Assembly (NCBI RefSeq): GCF_048564905.1
Contig: NC_132992.1
Span: 95,555,001 to 95,619,000, forward strand
Direction of reading: 5' to 3'
Source: Vicugna pacos
Taxonomy: Eukaryota; Chordata; Mammalia; Artiodactyla; Camelidae
DNA: 64,000 nt
Shown piece after piece: positions 33,951 through 46,686 of the stretch. The notes under the pieces were generated by a model that saw nothing but the letters and a program-made list of their open reading frames with translations, had not been told where the DNA came from and made no database searches. How positions within the stretch are numbered: the stretch's first letter is position 1; each line of letters begins with the position of its first letter. A program made the position numbers and the translations under genes.

Positions 33951-34025
33951 GGTTTTTGCTGCCGGGCCTGTCACTGTGGTCATAGTCGCTATAGTAACAC
34001 AGTAGGAGAGACCTTGGCAAAAAGC
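33951..34025 (-). CDS. IGHD: IGHD segment, YYSDYD type, with 12-RSS
   Basis: D coding bases 33979-33997, minus-strand TTACTATAGCGACTATGAC (main frame YYSDYD). On +: consensus nonamer GGTTTTTGC (33951-33959), 12 bp, heptamer CACTGTG (33972-33978), D, heptamer CACAGTA (33998-34004), 12 bp, nonamer GCAAAAAGC (34017-34025). Good RSS on both sides. Confidence 0.95.
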
Positions 34026-35114
34026 CCTGTTTCTGGCCGAGTCCTTCCCTGCTGGAGGCCCAGGTGCAGGCGTCCAGTGGGGCTGTCTGCACAGGTGCCC
34101 AGCACCTGCCCTGCAAGTGTGGTCGGGACTGGTCCCACCGTCTCCCCAGGGAGGGCGGGCGTGCCCCCCGCTGAAGGGGTGGGCACAGGGAAACGGGAGG
34201 GCCCAAGTCCTCTCAGGGGTCCAGGGGGACCGGGCTGAGGGGCTGCCCTGGGGGGCTGGCCCGTCTCCTGTGGGGGTCTCACACAGGCTGGGGGGTCCGT
34301 GCCTGGATCTGACTGAGGACAGGCGGAGGCGGGTGTCTGGGGGCAACCACTTCTGGAGGTCTCCTTATGTGCCAGTGCACACGTGCAGTGAGGGTCCTGG
34401 GTGGGCCCCCTGGCGAGGACGGCTGGGCTCTGCGGGACAGTCCAGTGAGGCCAGCGCCAGGATGTGGACACATGGGTCCTCCCTTCCTCTCGGAAGAGCG
34501 TTTCCCAAACCAAATACCATCAGCGGCCCCTGGAGGTGACAGACTCTCCCATATTGTACCTGCAGGGCAGGGCCCCCAACCAGTATGATAGCACATGGGG
34601 GGTGGGGGTGCTGTTCGATGGGTGGTGTGGCCGGGAGGTCCAGTCTCCGCAAAGCGGGGGCAGTGCCAGCTCACCGGTCCAGCCTTTCCTGTGTGACGCC
34701 CCTGCCCAGAGATGGAGGCTCACAGGGTCCTTGCAGAGTGGGGTCTCTGTGCCTCCAGCCACGGCCCCCAGGTGCCCCAGGGAGGGAGTGTCCCAGGCCA
34801 CTGGCCGGATGCCGGTGGACAGGGGCCTTGGGACCCTCCTGGTGTTGGGGAGGTCAACAGGGGTGAGCCCCGTGGAGCGAGTCTGGCTGAGATGTGGGCG
34901 GCTTTATGGTCTGATGGGCTTGGACAGGAGTGATGTTGGTGACTGGCCTGCCCGGCATGTTGGGGGGTGGTGTGCTGGGGGTGCCTCCCTGGTCTCGCTG
35001 CCCCAGGTGGTCTGGGTGCCGATCTGCACCCCTGTGGTGACCGTCCTACCCAGGGTTACATGGCGTCACTCAAAATCCTAGGGGCAGAGCCGTGTCTCTG
35101 ACTCCCAGGGGTGG
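34026..35114. other. Spacer between D segments
   Basis: About 1.1 kb, GC-rich, nothing recognised. Confidence 0.5.
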
Positions 35115-35204
35115 GGTTTTTGCTGGGCGCTGTGATGCTGTGGTCATAACACCCATAGCCTGAGCAGTAGTAATACCACAGTGACACAGGGCCACGCCCT
35201 AACC
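35115..35204 (-). CDS. IGHD: IGHD segment with two cysteines (YYYCSGYGCYD), with 12-RSS
   Basis: D coding bases 35143-35176 (34 nt), minus strand; the main frame gives YYYCSGYGCYD. On +: nonamer GGTTTTTGC (35115-35123), 12 bp, heptamer TGCTGTG (35136-35142), D, heptamer CACAGTG (35177-35183), 12 bp, nonamer GCCCTAACC (35196-35204). Longest D of the cluster. The two Cys codons (TGC, TGT) can supply the CDR3 cysteine that in many VHH bonds to a second Cys in CDR1 or framework 2, or a disulfide inside CDR3. The left heptamer departs from CAC at its RAG-critical end, which may lower use in direct joining to J. Confidence 0.93.
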
Positions 35205-37003
35205 CCCTCTGCCGGGCGGGAGACCTGGGATGTACAGGCTGACCAGTGATGGACACAGAGCCCTGGGAGGCTGCGGGTCGTGCTCGGGGCTGCAGATGTC
35301 CTGCTGGGAGCACCTGGGAGGCCTCTCTTGGCAGGGGCACGGGGACCATGCCCGGCCGTGTGCCGAGGCCCAGAGGCAAGGCCAAGCCCAGTGACCTGGT
35401 GTCTGTGCCCATTTTGGAGGCTCGTCCCACGATGACGGCCTCCTGGGTTGACAAATTGCCCCCAAACTGTGTATGGGTCGCCTGGGGGCCTTCTGTCCTC
35501 CAGGGGCCTGCTGGTGCCCCATCCAGGGAGGCCAGGAGCAGGCAGGGGTCTATCCTGCTGCCACCCTGGGCTTCCAGGTCCGAGCTGCACTTTCCACCCC
35601 GGGACGCAGCCCTGCGCAGCCTCAGCAGGACGTGGCGCCTGCGCAGCCGAGGGGTCCGGCTGCCTCTCCTCCCCGGCCCCACAGCCCCACTGCTCCCACT
35701 CTGGGGTGGCTTCCTGAGTGTCCGGAGCCCCTGCGAGGATGACGTCGGCTGTGGCAGCGCAGGGCGCCCTCTTCCTGAGCCCTCACGGCTCCAGGCCCGG
35801 AGCACGGCCCAGCCTGACCCTCTGTGGCCCCTCATGGCCTCTGGGCATCTACTTGGTGGTCACTGTGGGTCACGGATCATGGTCAGGCCTAAAGGCTCTG
35901 GCTGTGCCAGCCGAGGGAGGCCGACGTGGGGTTCTAGGAGCTGAGCGACCCGAACGAAAAAATGCACGCGGAGTTGCCATACCGCCAGACAGGCTGCAGC
36001 CGGAGACACCAGGGGGTTAACAACAGTTTACTGCCACAGGAGGTGCGCACCTGCGACGCACCTGTCCTGCTTTTACCTGTTTCCTGTCAGCACGTGCGCG
36101 GTCTGGCTTTCTTTGCTCATAAATCTTACACAATCGATGCGTGCATGGAGCGATTGTTTGCTGCGTGCTGCAAACGTGCTCTGTGGTCGTGGCCTTGGGT
36201 CCCATGGCCTCAACTTGTCTCAAGGCCAGCTCACAGGCTGGTTCAGTGTGCTCCCTCGGGGACGCCCCGTGCTCCGTTTCTGGTCCATCCCAGAACCACG
36301 GGGACGGCGGTGTGGCCCAGCACAGTCTGTTGGGGGTGCCCAGGCTGTGGCTGGCCTCGTCCATTTTGGTCAAGTTCCCCCTGAGATTCTGGAGGTGAAG
36401 GGCTGGCCCTTTGTTGGGGCCCCTGCCCCGCCGGCCCCCCATCTTTCCTGGAGGCTCTGCGCCTTGGCGTCCCCACTTGGAGGCCCCAGTGATGCCTTTG
36501 CTGTGAAGTCTCAGTGGGTGGGCACTGCTCTGGGCCCTTGGTCCATGTTCCCATGTGGGGGTACCATGCCCCAGGCCACAACTCCCCAGGGGACAAAATC
36601 CGTGGTCCAGGCCTTCGTGCGGTTTCCAGCACCCTTAGGCAGTATGTTCTTAAGATACCCTTCCATCAGACTCCGAAGTCCCCTTCCAGGTGCGGTGTGT
36701 GCACAGGGTAAACACTGAAGGTGATCAAGTGCACAAGTCTGTGTTCTCGCGTCCAGCCCCCCGGCTCCCTCCTGGTGGGCCCAGGTCAGGGGCTCAGGGA
36801 TTCCAGACACCCGCACAAAGTGCCTTGCCCCGCCGGGCATCCGTCTCGTTTGAAGGGGCCTGTGTCTCAGTGCGCCTCTTCCTTCTCATCGCGGAGCTGC
36901 TCCTGTGCATCACCCCGCCTCTGCCCCGGGGGGAGACTTCCTGGCCAGGAGCTGGGTGTTCTGCACACGCCCAGCTCCACTTCCCGCGGGCATGTCGGGT
37001 GGC
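35205..37003. other. Spacer between D segments
   Basis: About 1.8 kb, nothing recognised. A CACTGTG word near 35858 lacks a nonamer at 12 or 23 bp. Confidence 0.5.
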
Positions 37004-37089
37004 GCTTTTGGGCAGGGGCTGTGTCACTGTGGGTGTAGTAGTAACTACCACTATAGTATGTCACAGTGACACACACCCTCTCAAAATCC
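37004..37089 (-). CDS. IGHD: IGHD segment, TYYSGSYYYT type, most V-proximal, with 12-RSS
   Basis: D coding bases 37032-37061 (30 nt), minus-strand main frame TYYSGSYYYT, a Tyr/Ser/Gly-rich CDR3 core. On +: nonamer GCTTTTGGG (37004-37012), 12 bp, heptamer CACTGTG (37025-37031), D, heptamer CACAGTG (37062-37068), 12 bp, nonamer TCAAAATCC (37081-37089). Both heptamers are consensus. First D of the cluster in the direction of transcription. Confidence 0.94.
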
Positions 37090-40000
37090 TCCGTCCGTCT
37101 GTGTGGTGTGTCGGTGCCCACCCTTGCTGGCCCGGGCCGGCTCTGAGGTGGAGATCCTGCGTTTCCAGTGAGTGGGTTTCGGCTGTGTGCTCGGGTGAGT
37201 GGGGGTGACTCTGACCCAACCCTTCATGGGGGACGAGGCACCCACCTTTCCAGCACAGGCAGCCCTGGTGTCCACCGAGGTCCGTGTGGTGGTCCGTCTG
37301 CCCGGTTCAGGGGGCTTCTGGTTGTGTCCAGTCTGCTGACTGGGCCCCCTCAGAGTTTCCATGTCCCCGGCGTGAGCAGCCAGGGTCTGGCTCCCCTGCC
37401 CGCATCTCACGACTCCTGGAAGACGCCGACAGTGGTTTGGGTTCTCGCCTGTGACTTATGTCAGTCAGCTGGGCCTGGGACGCTGACTGGGTGCGAATGG
37501 CTGGGCCCATCCCCACCTGTGGGCCAGTGGGGGCCTCCCTGTGTCCCCTTCACAGCACTGGTCACGGGTGGCTCACCCTGGGCGTGGTCGGGGTGTCCCT
37601 GTCCTCGCGTGAGAGGGCCCTCCTCCTCGGGGAGCTCACGACCCTGCCCAGGGCCCCGCCGGCCAGAGGAGGTCGGATCCCTGGGTGAGCGAGGACCTTG
37701 GAGCCCTGGTGCAGCTGGGCTTGGCCTGAGGGCCTGGCCTGTGAGGGGTCTCAAAGGCCAGGCTCTGCCTTCACTGTCCAGGGCCTGGACCATTAAAGTG
37801 GTGGAAACTGGCTTCACACCGTCGCTGTGGACAGCAGGGGAGAGCCGAGTCTCTCCCGTGTGCACAGAGGTGGCGGGCGGGCCCCGCAGAAGCAGGCGGG
37901 GTGGGCTCAGGGCTCCGCGGACGGACCAGGAAGGGTGACCCCGTGGATGCGCTGAGGGCCCAGGATGGATGTGGGGGTGGAGTCAGGACTCCGTGCCCAC
38001 TGCGAGCGCAGTGTCTCTGGAGGCCAGGAGCTGAGGGGGCTTAAAGGCGCCGAGGCTGGCGAGGCTGACCCGGCAGCACTTGTGCGGAAAGTGGTCACCA
38101 GGACGAGGACACGTCCCTGGGTGTGTGGTGCCCTGAGTCGGGATGAATGCGTCCCAGCAGCAGGGTCTCAGGCCGGGGGCACCTGCGCAGGAGCCGGTCC
38201 TCCCGTGTCCGTGTTTACGAGAGTAGTTACTGGGATGGAGAGGGCCTGAATGCCCAAGCTTCCAGTGGGAACGGCTCCCGGACTCTGCTTCCAAAGACTC
38301 TGTGCCTCTGCCTTTCGGTGGGGGCAGCCGGGGCCTCCCAGGCTGGGACCCAGCGAGGCCATTTTTGGGGACGGGCACACGTGGGTCAGGGATTCAGAGG
38401 GCAAAGGGCAGGTGGTGCCTGTCCACGGTGGGCTGCCCACTGAGGGTCCCCTGGGAGTGGTCGGGGAGCTGCTGTCAGGGAGCTCTGGGCCCTCTGCCTG
38501 CAGTCGAGCTGCAAGGGTCCTGGGCGTGAGTCCGACGTGCCAGGAGCCTGTGGCGGGTTGCGGGGTCCTCAGGCCTGAGGTGGGGCTGTGGGAGCCAGAT
38601 GTGGGTGTGGGGACGCGGCCCCGCAGTCACGCGGTCTCCTGTGTCTGCTGGGCCTGCTGGGGGCACTCGGGACACCCCTGCATCTTTGGGGCTGCAGGTA
38701 GGGGACTGACCAGTAACCCAGCCCAGCAGCTGACCTTGGGAAGGGCCCTCCCTTTGGGTGCAGGGGGTCGCCAGCCTTCTCCTGCGGCTCACAGATGACA
38801 TGGTGACGTTGGAGTCGGATGCTCCCGCACGGAGTGGGTGGTTTCCGGTCAGGTGGTCGGCCTGGAGGCTCCGGCCTGGCCCTCCCACCTCGAGCGTCCG
38901 CCTCCAGGCTGGCCCGAGTGCTCCTCCTGGTCCCAGGACCAACCAAGTGTGACTTTGCTGCGTGGCCACCACGGCTGTGAGCGCTCTCTGAGGGCCGTCC
39001 CACCAGATGTGCTAGACACACAGACAGGACTTGGGGTCAGCGTCCCGCCCACTACTTCTAGTGTGTAAGACCAGGACTCCTCTGCCGAGCCCCGGGAGGG
39101 GTCCGTGGGAGCACAGCACCACGTCTCCAGGGTGGGGGCTGCTGAGCCCAGAGCGGGGGGGGCCTCCCAGTTGTTCACTGGACCTGGCCGATGAAAACCC
39201 AACCAACAGTCAAGTGAAGAAGGAAAAAGAGGATTTGATTTGAGCGAAACTGAGGATTATAACCTGGGAGACAGTCTCAGAAGCTCCGGGGATGGCTCCG
39301 CCTGGTAGAAGTCGAAGGCACAGTCACACAGGTTTTTGGGACAAAGGCTCGCACGTGGACATGCCACCTGGTGTTCTGCACGAGGTTGAGTGAGGATCCG
39401 TGGCCGGAGCCAGCCGCAGGTCACCAGGACCCTGCAGAGCTGGGAGAGCCCACACTCCTGAGAAGCTCATTAGCTTGCTAGCGTCAGAGCAAAGGGGAAG
39501 AAGGCCCTGCACAGTCGAGCAGGCACTTCCGGTTGCAGAAGCTGTGGCTGACCGGTAACGCAGGGCTCAGAGCACACGAGAGAGGGCCCAGTTCGGGTAG
39601 GGACCACGTTGGGCTTGGATTTTCTCATCCGGCCTTAAATACAAAATGTATTCCGTCAACTTTTCAGGGTCCCCTCAAGCGTGGAGCGGAGAGGTGGCCG
39701 CACCCTGGCGTCTGGCGGGGTTCACAGGGGTTCTGTCGGATGGCACTTTGCTAACAGAGTGGGTCTGTCCTCCACTGGGAGGATCACGGGCCGCCACCCG
39801 TCTGGCGCCAGGGCGCGCTCTGCACAGCCCTAGTCCTGGTCTGAGTGCGTTCGAGGGGCCGGACGGGATCCGGCTTCCCCGGGTCGGCTCTTTGTTGGCG
39901 TGCAGATCAGCCCCTGTTTCTCCTTTTGGGGGCGTGGGGGCAGGTTTCCTATGATGGCCGTTTCCACGTCCCTCTGCCACCTGGAGCAGCTCGCACGGCA

Positions 40001-40470
40001 ATGCCCGGGTCTGTGAGTCGGCAGGTCACCCCAGAGCTGTGTGGGTGGAGACCCCGAGCTGCTAGCCACACCCGGCGCTCTCGGTGCTTCCTTGAGGGGG
40101 GGCTCAAACACGACCCCTGCTTCTTCCTGGGTCAGTTGTGTGAGACTCACTGCTGGGTGGGGGCCATCGACACTGCCCCTGCCTTGTGGTGAGAGCTGGA
40201 TTCTTTGTGTGCTCGGTTCTGCCAGGGTGAGCCGGGAGGGGGTTGAGCGAGTCAGCGTGTCCAGAGCTCAGCGCCAGAGCCTGCCAGGGGAGGCGGGCGG
40301 GCGTGGCCGGGGTGGAGGGAGAGCCACCGGGAGGGCAGTGTGCTGGCGGGAGCGCTGCAGAGAGGGGTGGATGGACGTGCCGCCGGCCGATCGCTGCCCA
40401 GAGAAGCGTCGCCTTGTGGGCGACAGTGAAACCCGACCGGAGGGGGGCCGCCTCCAGCTTGGAGACGTGA

Positions 40471-40487
40471 GCTGCCCTCTGCTCCCG
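40471..40487 (-). promoter_or_regulatory. Candidate CTCF site, D-proximal
   Basis: The minus strand reads GGGAGCAGAGGGCAGC, similar to the CTCF core (CCASYAGRKGGCRS). It is 3.4 kb upstream of the first D, similar to the distance of IGCR1 sites from DFL16.1 in mouse. Identified from the word alone. Confidence 0.3.
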
Positions 40488-43400
40488 GAGCGGGACGGGG
40501 GCCGGGCTGCTGGGGCGAGTGCCCTGGCTGGGCTTTGGCTCCACAGGCACGGCCCCTCTGTGCAGGCCTTCTGGAGCTTTGGGCGGGGCACAGCTGCTTC
40601 AGGAACAGCAGACGGAAGATGCTCAGGGTGGAGGGATGCGGTGGCAGTAATTTCCCAGGAGCAGCTTGCGCGGACCCCACACCAGCGCCTGCGCGTCCCC
40701 TCCCCGTCTCACCACCATCCACAGCAGCCGCTCTTGCCGATTTTACCCCTTACCCTCTGTGCGGCCTGAGAGGCTGGGGCGTGGGGGAGGGCTCTGCACA
40801 AGGCCCTGGCGGCCGAGCCAGGGCTCCACGGGAGAGGCAAGCTTGTTACACAAAGATGACAAGTGGGCAGTGGTCACAGCTCATCCTGGGGGGGGAGGGG
40901 CCCTGGCTCCTGGGTGAGGGGTCAGGACTGGTCTAGCTGACCCTGTGTGGACCGTGGGCAGAGCGCCTGGAGTCCAGCGCGGGGTTCATGGTGTGTGCAG
41001 GCTCAGTGTGGACAATGGCACTTCGGGTCGGCCCCCGTCCCTGAGCGCTGGGTCTGGACAGAGGACGCTCCAGGCCTGTGGTCTGCCCCATGGTGTGAAC
41101 TTGCAGACGGCAGGAGTGTCCGGCCACCCCTTCCAGGACTGGTGCTCAGCTGCCCCTCGGGCTTCCCACTGAGGCCACTCCAGGCAGGGCCGGGGGGAGC
41201 TGACTGCTCCTTGCATCTCCTGCAGGTCACCTCTGGAGCCACAAGGTGACCGGCAGGGCCCCTGGAGCTGAGGACCCTGACGAGCGGCCGTGGGGCTGCA
41301 GCTCTCCTGGGCATTTCCCTGCTTGCTGTGGGCCCTCCCAGTGCAGTGTCTGGCTCCGTGGCCCTGTGCCCCGGTGTGGCCCGTCCTCACGGCCCTGCCC
41401 AGGGGGCTCTTCCTCCTGGGGCGTGGCCTGATGAAGTAGCCCCCAGCCCAGAGTGACCGCGGTGCTGGCTGCCCGGCAGCGCGGCCCTGTGTTGGTGGCG
41501 GGAGCTGGGTGTCTGTGAAGAAGAGGGCAGAGCCCAGGAGAAGGGGCTGAGGCTGGGCCCGGGCCAGGGAAGCCCCTCTTGAATCTGAGGAGAGGTTTTG
41601 GGGAGGGATGGGAGCCCTTCCTCCAACAATTCCTCCTCGCTCCCACGTGGGTCCAGCCTGTGGCCAGCGGCCCCCTCCCAGCCTCTCCCACTGGTCCCCG
41701 GGGTTCTCACTTCCTGGAGCCCTGGTGAAGGTGGGTAAGTGTTTCTGGAACCTTCCACCTCTGAGCTTTAGAAACCCTGTGACCCCCAGGAATTGTGGAG
41801 AGAGGAGACAGCCCGGACAAGAAGTGAGCCACAAGCCTGCGGAGCCCGGAGGCCACCCCATGATGCCCAGCACCTCCCCCGGGTGGGCTCCAGGCTGCGT
41901 CCTCACAGCCCTGTGCACAGTCCCAGGCACCGCCGTGGCCTTGCGCCCTCAGTGCGTCTCCTGCTGGGAGGACTCAATGCCTTTCCTGACTCCGGCCACT
42001 CCCAGCCTTGCACCTCACAGGTGAGCCCTGCATACACGGGCTGGTGGCCTCCCGGCACCAGTGAAGCTGTGAGTTCAGAAGCCTGGCCAGCATCACCGAC
42101 CCTGGGCGTGCGGACCAAAGAACAGCTGTGTGGTCCCAGGCCCTCATCTCTGCAGCAGGGCCAATGAAACGCTTTTTCCTACAACCCTTGGGGGTTTGCG
42201 GGTCCCTGCATCCTCCCTCTGGACCACGTAGGAGGGAGCCCTGTGCCTGTCAAGGGCTCTGGCCCAACCTCTTGACCCTTCCCGGCCAAACATGGGAACA
42301 CAGCCCAGCCCGGTGCCCTCACAGAGAGGGTGCAGGTGCAGAGGAACATCTAACTTCCAGTGTCCTCTGGCTTCGGGAGGAGGGGAAGCTTCCCCTCCTG
42401 AGCCAGCTCTGGACCCCACGTTCCCAGCACCGGGAGCCAACCCACATCCCAGAACACACTGCTCTGGAGCCTGGCTCCAGCCCCGTCTTGAGAGCCCGCA
42501 GCAGCCCGCAGGGTCTGTGTGCCGCTGCAGCACTGAGGGAGGGCAGCGCTGGGGCTGGACAGGCTGACACAGGCCCTGAGCCAGCAACGGGGCAGCCGGG
42601 AGGGGTGACAGCACATGGGCAGAGTCAGAGCTCTCTCCCGGGGTGTCCGACAGGCTGTGAAACTTGGCCCCAGGCTCCTCGGAGCCAAACTAGAACTGAG
42701 ACCACAGCCCAGCTTCTGCAGGGAATCAGGACCCAAGGAGGCAGCTGAAACGTGTCTGAGCAGGAGGAAGCTCTGACGGTCGGTCGGGCAGGACAGGGAG
42801 CACCCTACTGCTCTGCCCTTGGACCAGAGCTCTTTCCTCTTTCCTTAAAGGAGGCCCAGCTCAGCTGGAAGTCCTCTGAGTGGGGTGCAGTCTTTGGAAG
42901 ACGCCCGTCTCATGTCTGGCCTCGTGTGACGTGCTGCTGAGCACGGAGCGCCTGCACACACTGCCTGGACCAGGCGTGGCCCCTCCCATTGGCGGCCCAG
43001 CCCCAGCCTCTCTGGGCAGAGCAAGGGCTCGGCTACACAGGGGTCCCTGTCTTCCTGCCTCACCCTGTAACGCCCAGTCTTGCTGGCAAAGGAAGAGGGG
43101 GTTTGATTCAGATGGGAGTCCCCTCTGCCTATCTGTTCCCGGTCTAAGAGCCCCAGGCTCTTTTGTAACCCCTTGGCCCCGCCTGCAGGCGCCTTCCTAC
43201 CTCCGTCTGCCGACACAGGGGTTCTCAGGGGCTGACCTCTGCTCACCTGCCGCTGCCCTCCCACTGCCCCCTGACCGGCATCTCCCTCTGCCTTAGCACT
43301 CAGAGCAAGAGCAAGGCAGCCCAGAAGGGCTTGCCTCCCTCAGGGGTGTCCGGGTCCCCCTCAGTGTCTCCCAAGCCCTCGAGGCCCACGGTGAGGCTCC

Positions 43401-45537
43401 ACTCTTGCACACCGATCGGGGAGCTCCTGGAGACCCTCCTGGTCCAAGGCGCCAGCCGAAGGAGCACAAAGCCCCTCAACCGGCACTGCAGTGGGTGGGA
43501 GCGGCGGGGCCCGCCAGGGCACGGGTAGCAGCCCCCAGTGCCTGGTCAGCTGGTCCATCCCCGCCCCACGGCAAAGCAGCCCTGTCTGTCTCTAGGGACA
43601 GCTGGCTGCCGCCACCCGTGGACCCCAAACTCTGCTGCTCCTGCTGAGCTTGTGTGCCCCGCCCCAGAGGCCCCTCGAAGCCTGCTTGCGGCCCCTTGGA
43701 GGCACTAGCCTCCTCCGAAGCCTCCACCCTAGCACCGTCCACACCGGCAGCTCTCAGCTTACTTTGAAAGCCGTCTTCCCCCGCATCGCCCTGACAGTGA
43801 TGGGACTGCCGCTGGCACCGGGCACCTGCTTCCTCCTCTCAGGCACGGCCCATAACGCACGCCCCGCGTCGCCGAGGCCCCGCGGCTTCAGGCACACCCC
43901 TGCCCAGCGCCCCCAGCAGCTGCCTTGGCCGGCAAGGCTGGGCTCTCACCCTGTGCCCCCGGGCGGGGGCCGCCCTCTGCCCATCCATCCTGCGCAGCGC
44001 CTCGTTGCCAGGCGGGGGGGCCTGTGGCCAAGCCTGCTCGACCGACGCCTCCGTCACCTTCTCTCACGTTCACCCTTCACGTCCGGCTGCTCTGCCCCCC
44101 TGGCGAGGGAGGCCCTGCTCCCCTGCACACTGTGCCCTCCAGCCACACACAAAAAGGCCCCCAGGACCCCTCCTCCATCAGCCCTGCCTTCCCTTTTGTT
44201 CCAGCTTCTGCAGACAAACTTTATGGGGAAACCTCACAGCTGGTGTTGCCCCAGTGCCCCACACAGGCACTCTCACCTGCTCTCTGCCCACGGTCAAGTC
44301 GGCCCCAGGCCCGGAGCGCACAGCCCTCACTGGGGCTCACACACGGCCCAAGGCGAGACTTCCCCGGTGGCAGCCACTGCAGGCGCTCCTCTGGAGTCTG
44401 TCCTGCTGTGGGTGCCCTCGGGAAGCCCCGGGTCCCTGACCGCTGCTGGTCCTGCTCCTGCCAGTGGGCGTGTGATTGCCGCCCTGTTCCAGGTTGCTCA
44501 CCTCCAGGCTGAGGTCACTGCACTCCACTCTCCAGCCCGCACTAAGGAGGCTGTATCTCGAGGGACCTGTGGAACTGACAGGGCTGCTACACACACGGCC
44601 AAGAACAGACCACCCCCTTCCTGTCCCCACCCGCCTCGGGAACCCGCCTTCATCCTCGGCGGGTGGTATTGGCCATCAGTTAACCTGCCCACACTTTGAA
44701 AGGCCACGTGGGACGGGAGGGTGGAAGCCGCTATCCGGTGGGTCACACCTGAGCTGAGGGGACCGCCTGTGGCTCCCCGTCTTCTCGTGCTTAGTCTGTC
44801 ACTTATCCTGAGCACGCGGGGCCCACGCAGATGGGGCGACTCGGAAGCTGTAAGACGGTTTGCCCTCTCCGGCGCGGGCTTTGGCTTCGTGGGGAGAGAC
44901 GCCGGCAGCAGGGCTGGAGGGGAGCGTCTTGTTTTCTCTGACGCGGTCTCCCGGCGGTCTGTGCACACGTGCAGACCTGTACCTGTGCGTCAGGTGCTTG
45001 TACCGGCCCGCTCACAGAGTAATTCCACTTGCTTCTTTTTGTGACACAAAACAACACGTGTCCGTCACTCCCTGAGAAGCTGGGGAATCCCCCAGACTGC
45101 AGTGTGGAGGACTTGGGAACTCGTGTGGGACAGGCACAGGGGTTTGCTGCAGGGAACGGGAGGCACGCGGGGCAGCTGGGCGGCAGGAGCAGCCCTGCGT
45201 GTGCTAACAGAACAAAGCAGGAGACACAGCATGCAGCAGATCCAATATCTGTGGACTCGATGGCTGAGATTTTTTCCCAAACAAAACATAAGAAACTGTG
45301 ACTTGATGAAAACTCTAGGAGAGTCTGCAACGTCGGATGGGGTAGAGGCTCTTCTGAGCACAGGAGCAAACCGAGACCAGCTGATGAGCCAAACAGGAGA
45401 GGCAGAGACTGGCCTCCCTTCAGGTGGGCGAGACGTGCACTGAAGGCAGCTTCTTGTCGTGGTGTTTGCAGGCAGACGCGGTGGGGTGTGACCTCCGGCT
45501 TCTGAGCCGGCTGTGCCCGTCAGTCTACACCACTGCA

Positions 45538-45556
45538 GCGCCATGAGGGGGCGTCC
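45538..45556 (+). promoter_or_regulatory. Candidate CTCF site, V-D intergenic
   Basis: GCGCCATGAGGGGGCGTCC matches most of the CTCF core on +. Together with the minus-strand candidate at 40471 it would form a divergent pair, as the two IGCR1 sites do in mouse. Identified from the word alone. Confidence 0.35.
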
Positions 45557-46686
45557 AGAGTCCCAGCACCGCCCAGAGTCCCAGCGGCAAGAGGGCTGCT
45601 CTCAGGGTGACCAGGCCTTCTGCCAGCCTCGTGGGGCATCTGCCAATGAGAACAGGCAAAGGGAGGGTCCTCAGTGAGGCCAGGTCTGCGCCACGTGCAG
45701 TGGCCACTTCCTCCCAGGGAGATACTGAGAACAGAGGGTGCCGGGGCTGCTAGCACCCACCCCCGGGCGGTCACCTGAGGGACCAGGTAACGGCCACAGG
45801 CGAGGCAGTAGGGGGGCCTGGACGTGAGCTCAGGTGGGCTGACCGGGAGGTGGGAGGGCTGCGTCTGTGAGGCCTAGCAAGGGAGTGGGAAGGGAGCGGG
45901 GAGCAGGGGCCGGCCTCTGTTCGGCATGTGCAGCCTTTCCTCCAGGGATCCGAGCTCAGTGCGTCTTTTAGCACCACTGCCTGCCTCCCAGCTCCCACCC
46001 AGGCCACTTCCGGCTCGCCTTCTGCAGACGGCTCTCCTCCTGCACGTGAGCACCTCGCCTCCTCCCCTTCGGCGGCGGGAGCCAGGCAGTGTTGACTTTA
46101 CGTAGAATTTATAGGTCTTGGGCAGTGTTAAACAGGTTCAGTTCTCGTGTCTTGCTCTGCTTAGCACGCTTCCTGCTCCTGTTGGCTTTGCTCTGAAGCT
46201 TCGTGTGGGCTGACTGAGCAACCACCCCCAGTGTTCTGTGTGGGGGTTTTATTTCGTTCTTTCTCGCTCCAGCTGGTGAGAACAGAAACTCCTCTTGACT
46301 GTGAGCCCCCGGGGTTTCCCCTCTAATCCTGTGCGGGTCTCTCCGGGACCTTGTAAGTTCCCTCCTGTGCTTGCGCTGACCCCCGCCCCCGCCAGGCACA
46401 CCAGGGGCCCTGCTGGTGCCCAGTGTGGGAGAGCAAGCATTTCACACATGCTTATACAGATCTGCAGTTGTCCACAGAGGACCGGACACTCACGAACAGG
46501 TCACGGTCAAGGGCAGCACGTTTGTTTCCTGCGCGATGTGAAAATAGGTAGTTACTCTACTTCAACGTCACGCTGCCACCTTGGAACAGGGACGGACAAG
46601 TCTGACTCCGTCTGCATTTGTTTCTTTCACTTAACCTTGGTATTCTGTTGCCTTTGCTGCAAGTTCCTCACTAAAGGGAGTTCATC

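Larger units (their letters stand above)
37090..46686. other. V-D intergenic region, GC-rich, no gene seen
   Basis: About 9.6 kb, with many long chance open frames due to high GC (for example + 43650-44699 and - 40986-41930); none shows a recognisable domain. No ADAM6-like metalloprotease, the gene found between V and D in mouse and human, is visible. Two CTCF-like words at about 40471 (minus) and 45541 (plus) are listed separately. No RSS pair was found. Confidence 0.5.

Noticed and set aside
35850-35870. Possible extra D (CACTGTG word)
   Set aside because: No nonamer at 12 or 23 bp and no second heptamer.
40986-41930. 314-codon open frame on minus
   Set aside because: Same reason: GC-driven chance frame, no domain, no promoter or splice context.
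43650-44699. 349-codon open frame on +, V-D intergenic
   Set aside because: GC-rich DNA with low stop density; Pro/Ser/Arg-rich sequence without a domain, and other long frames overlap it on both strands.
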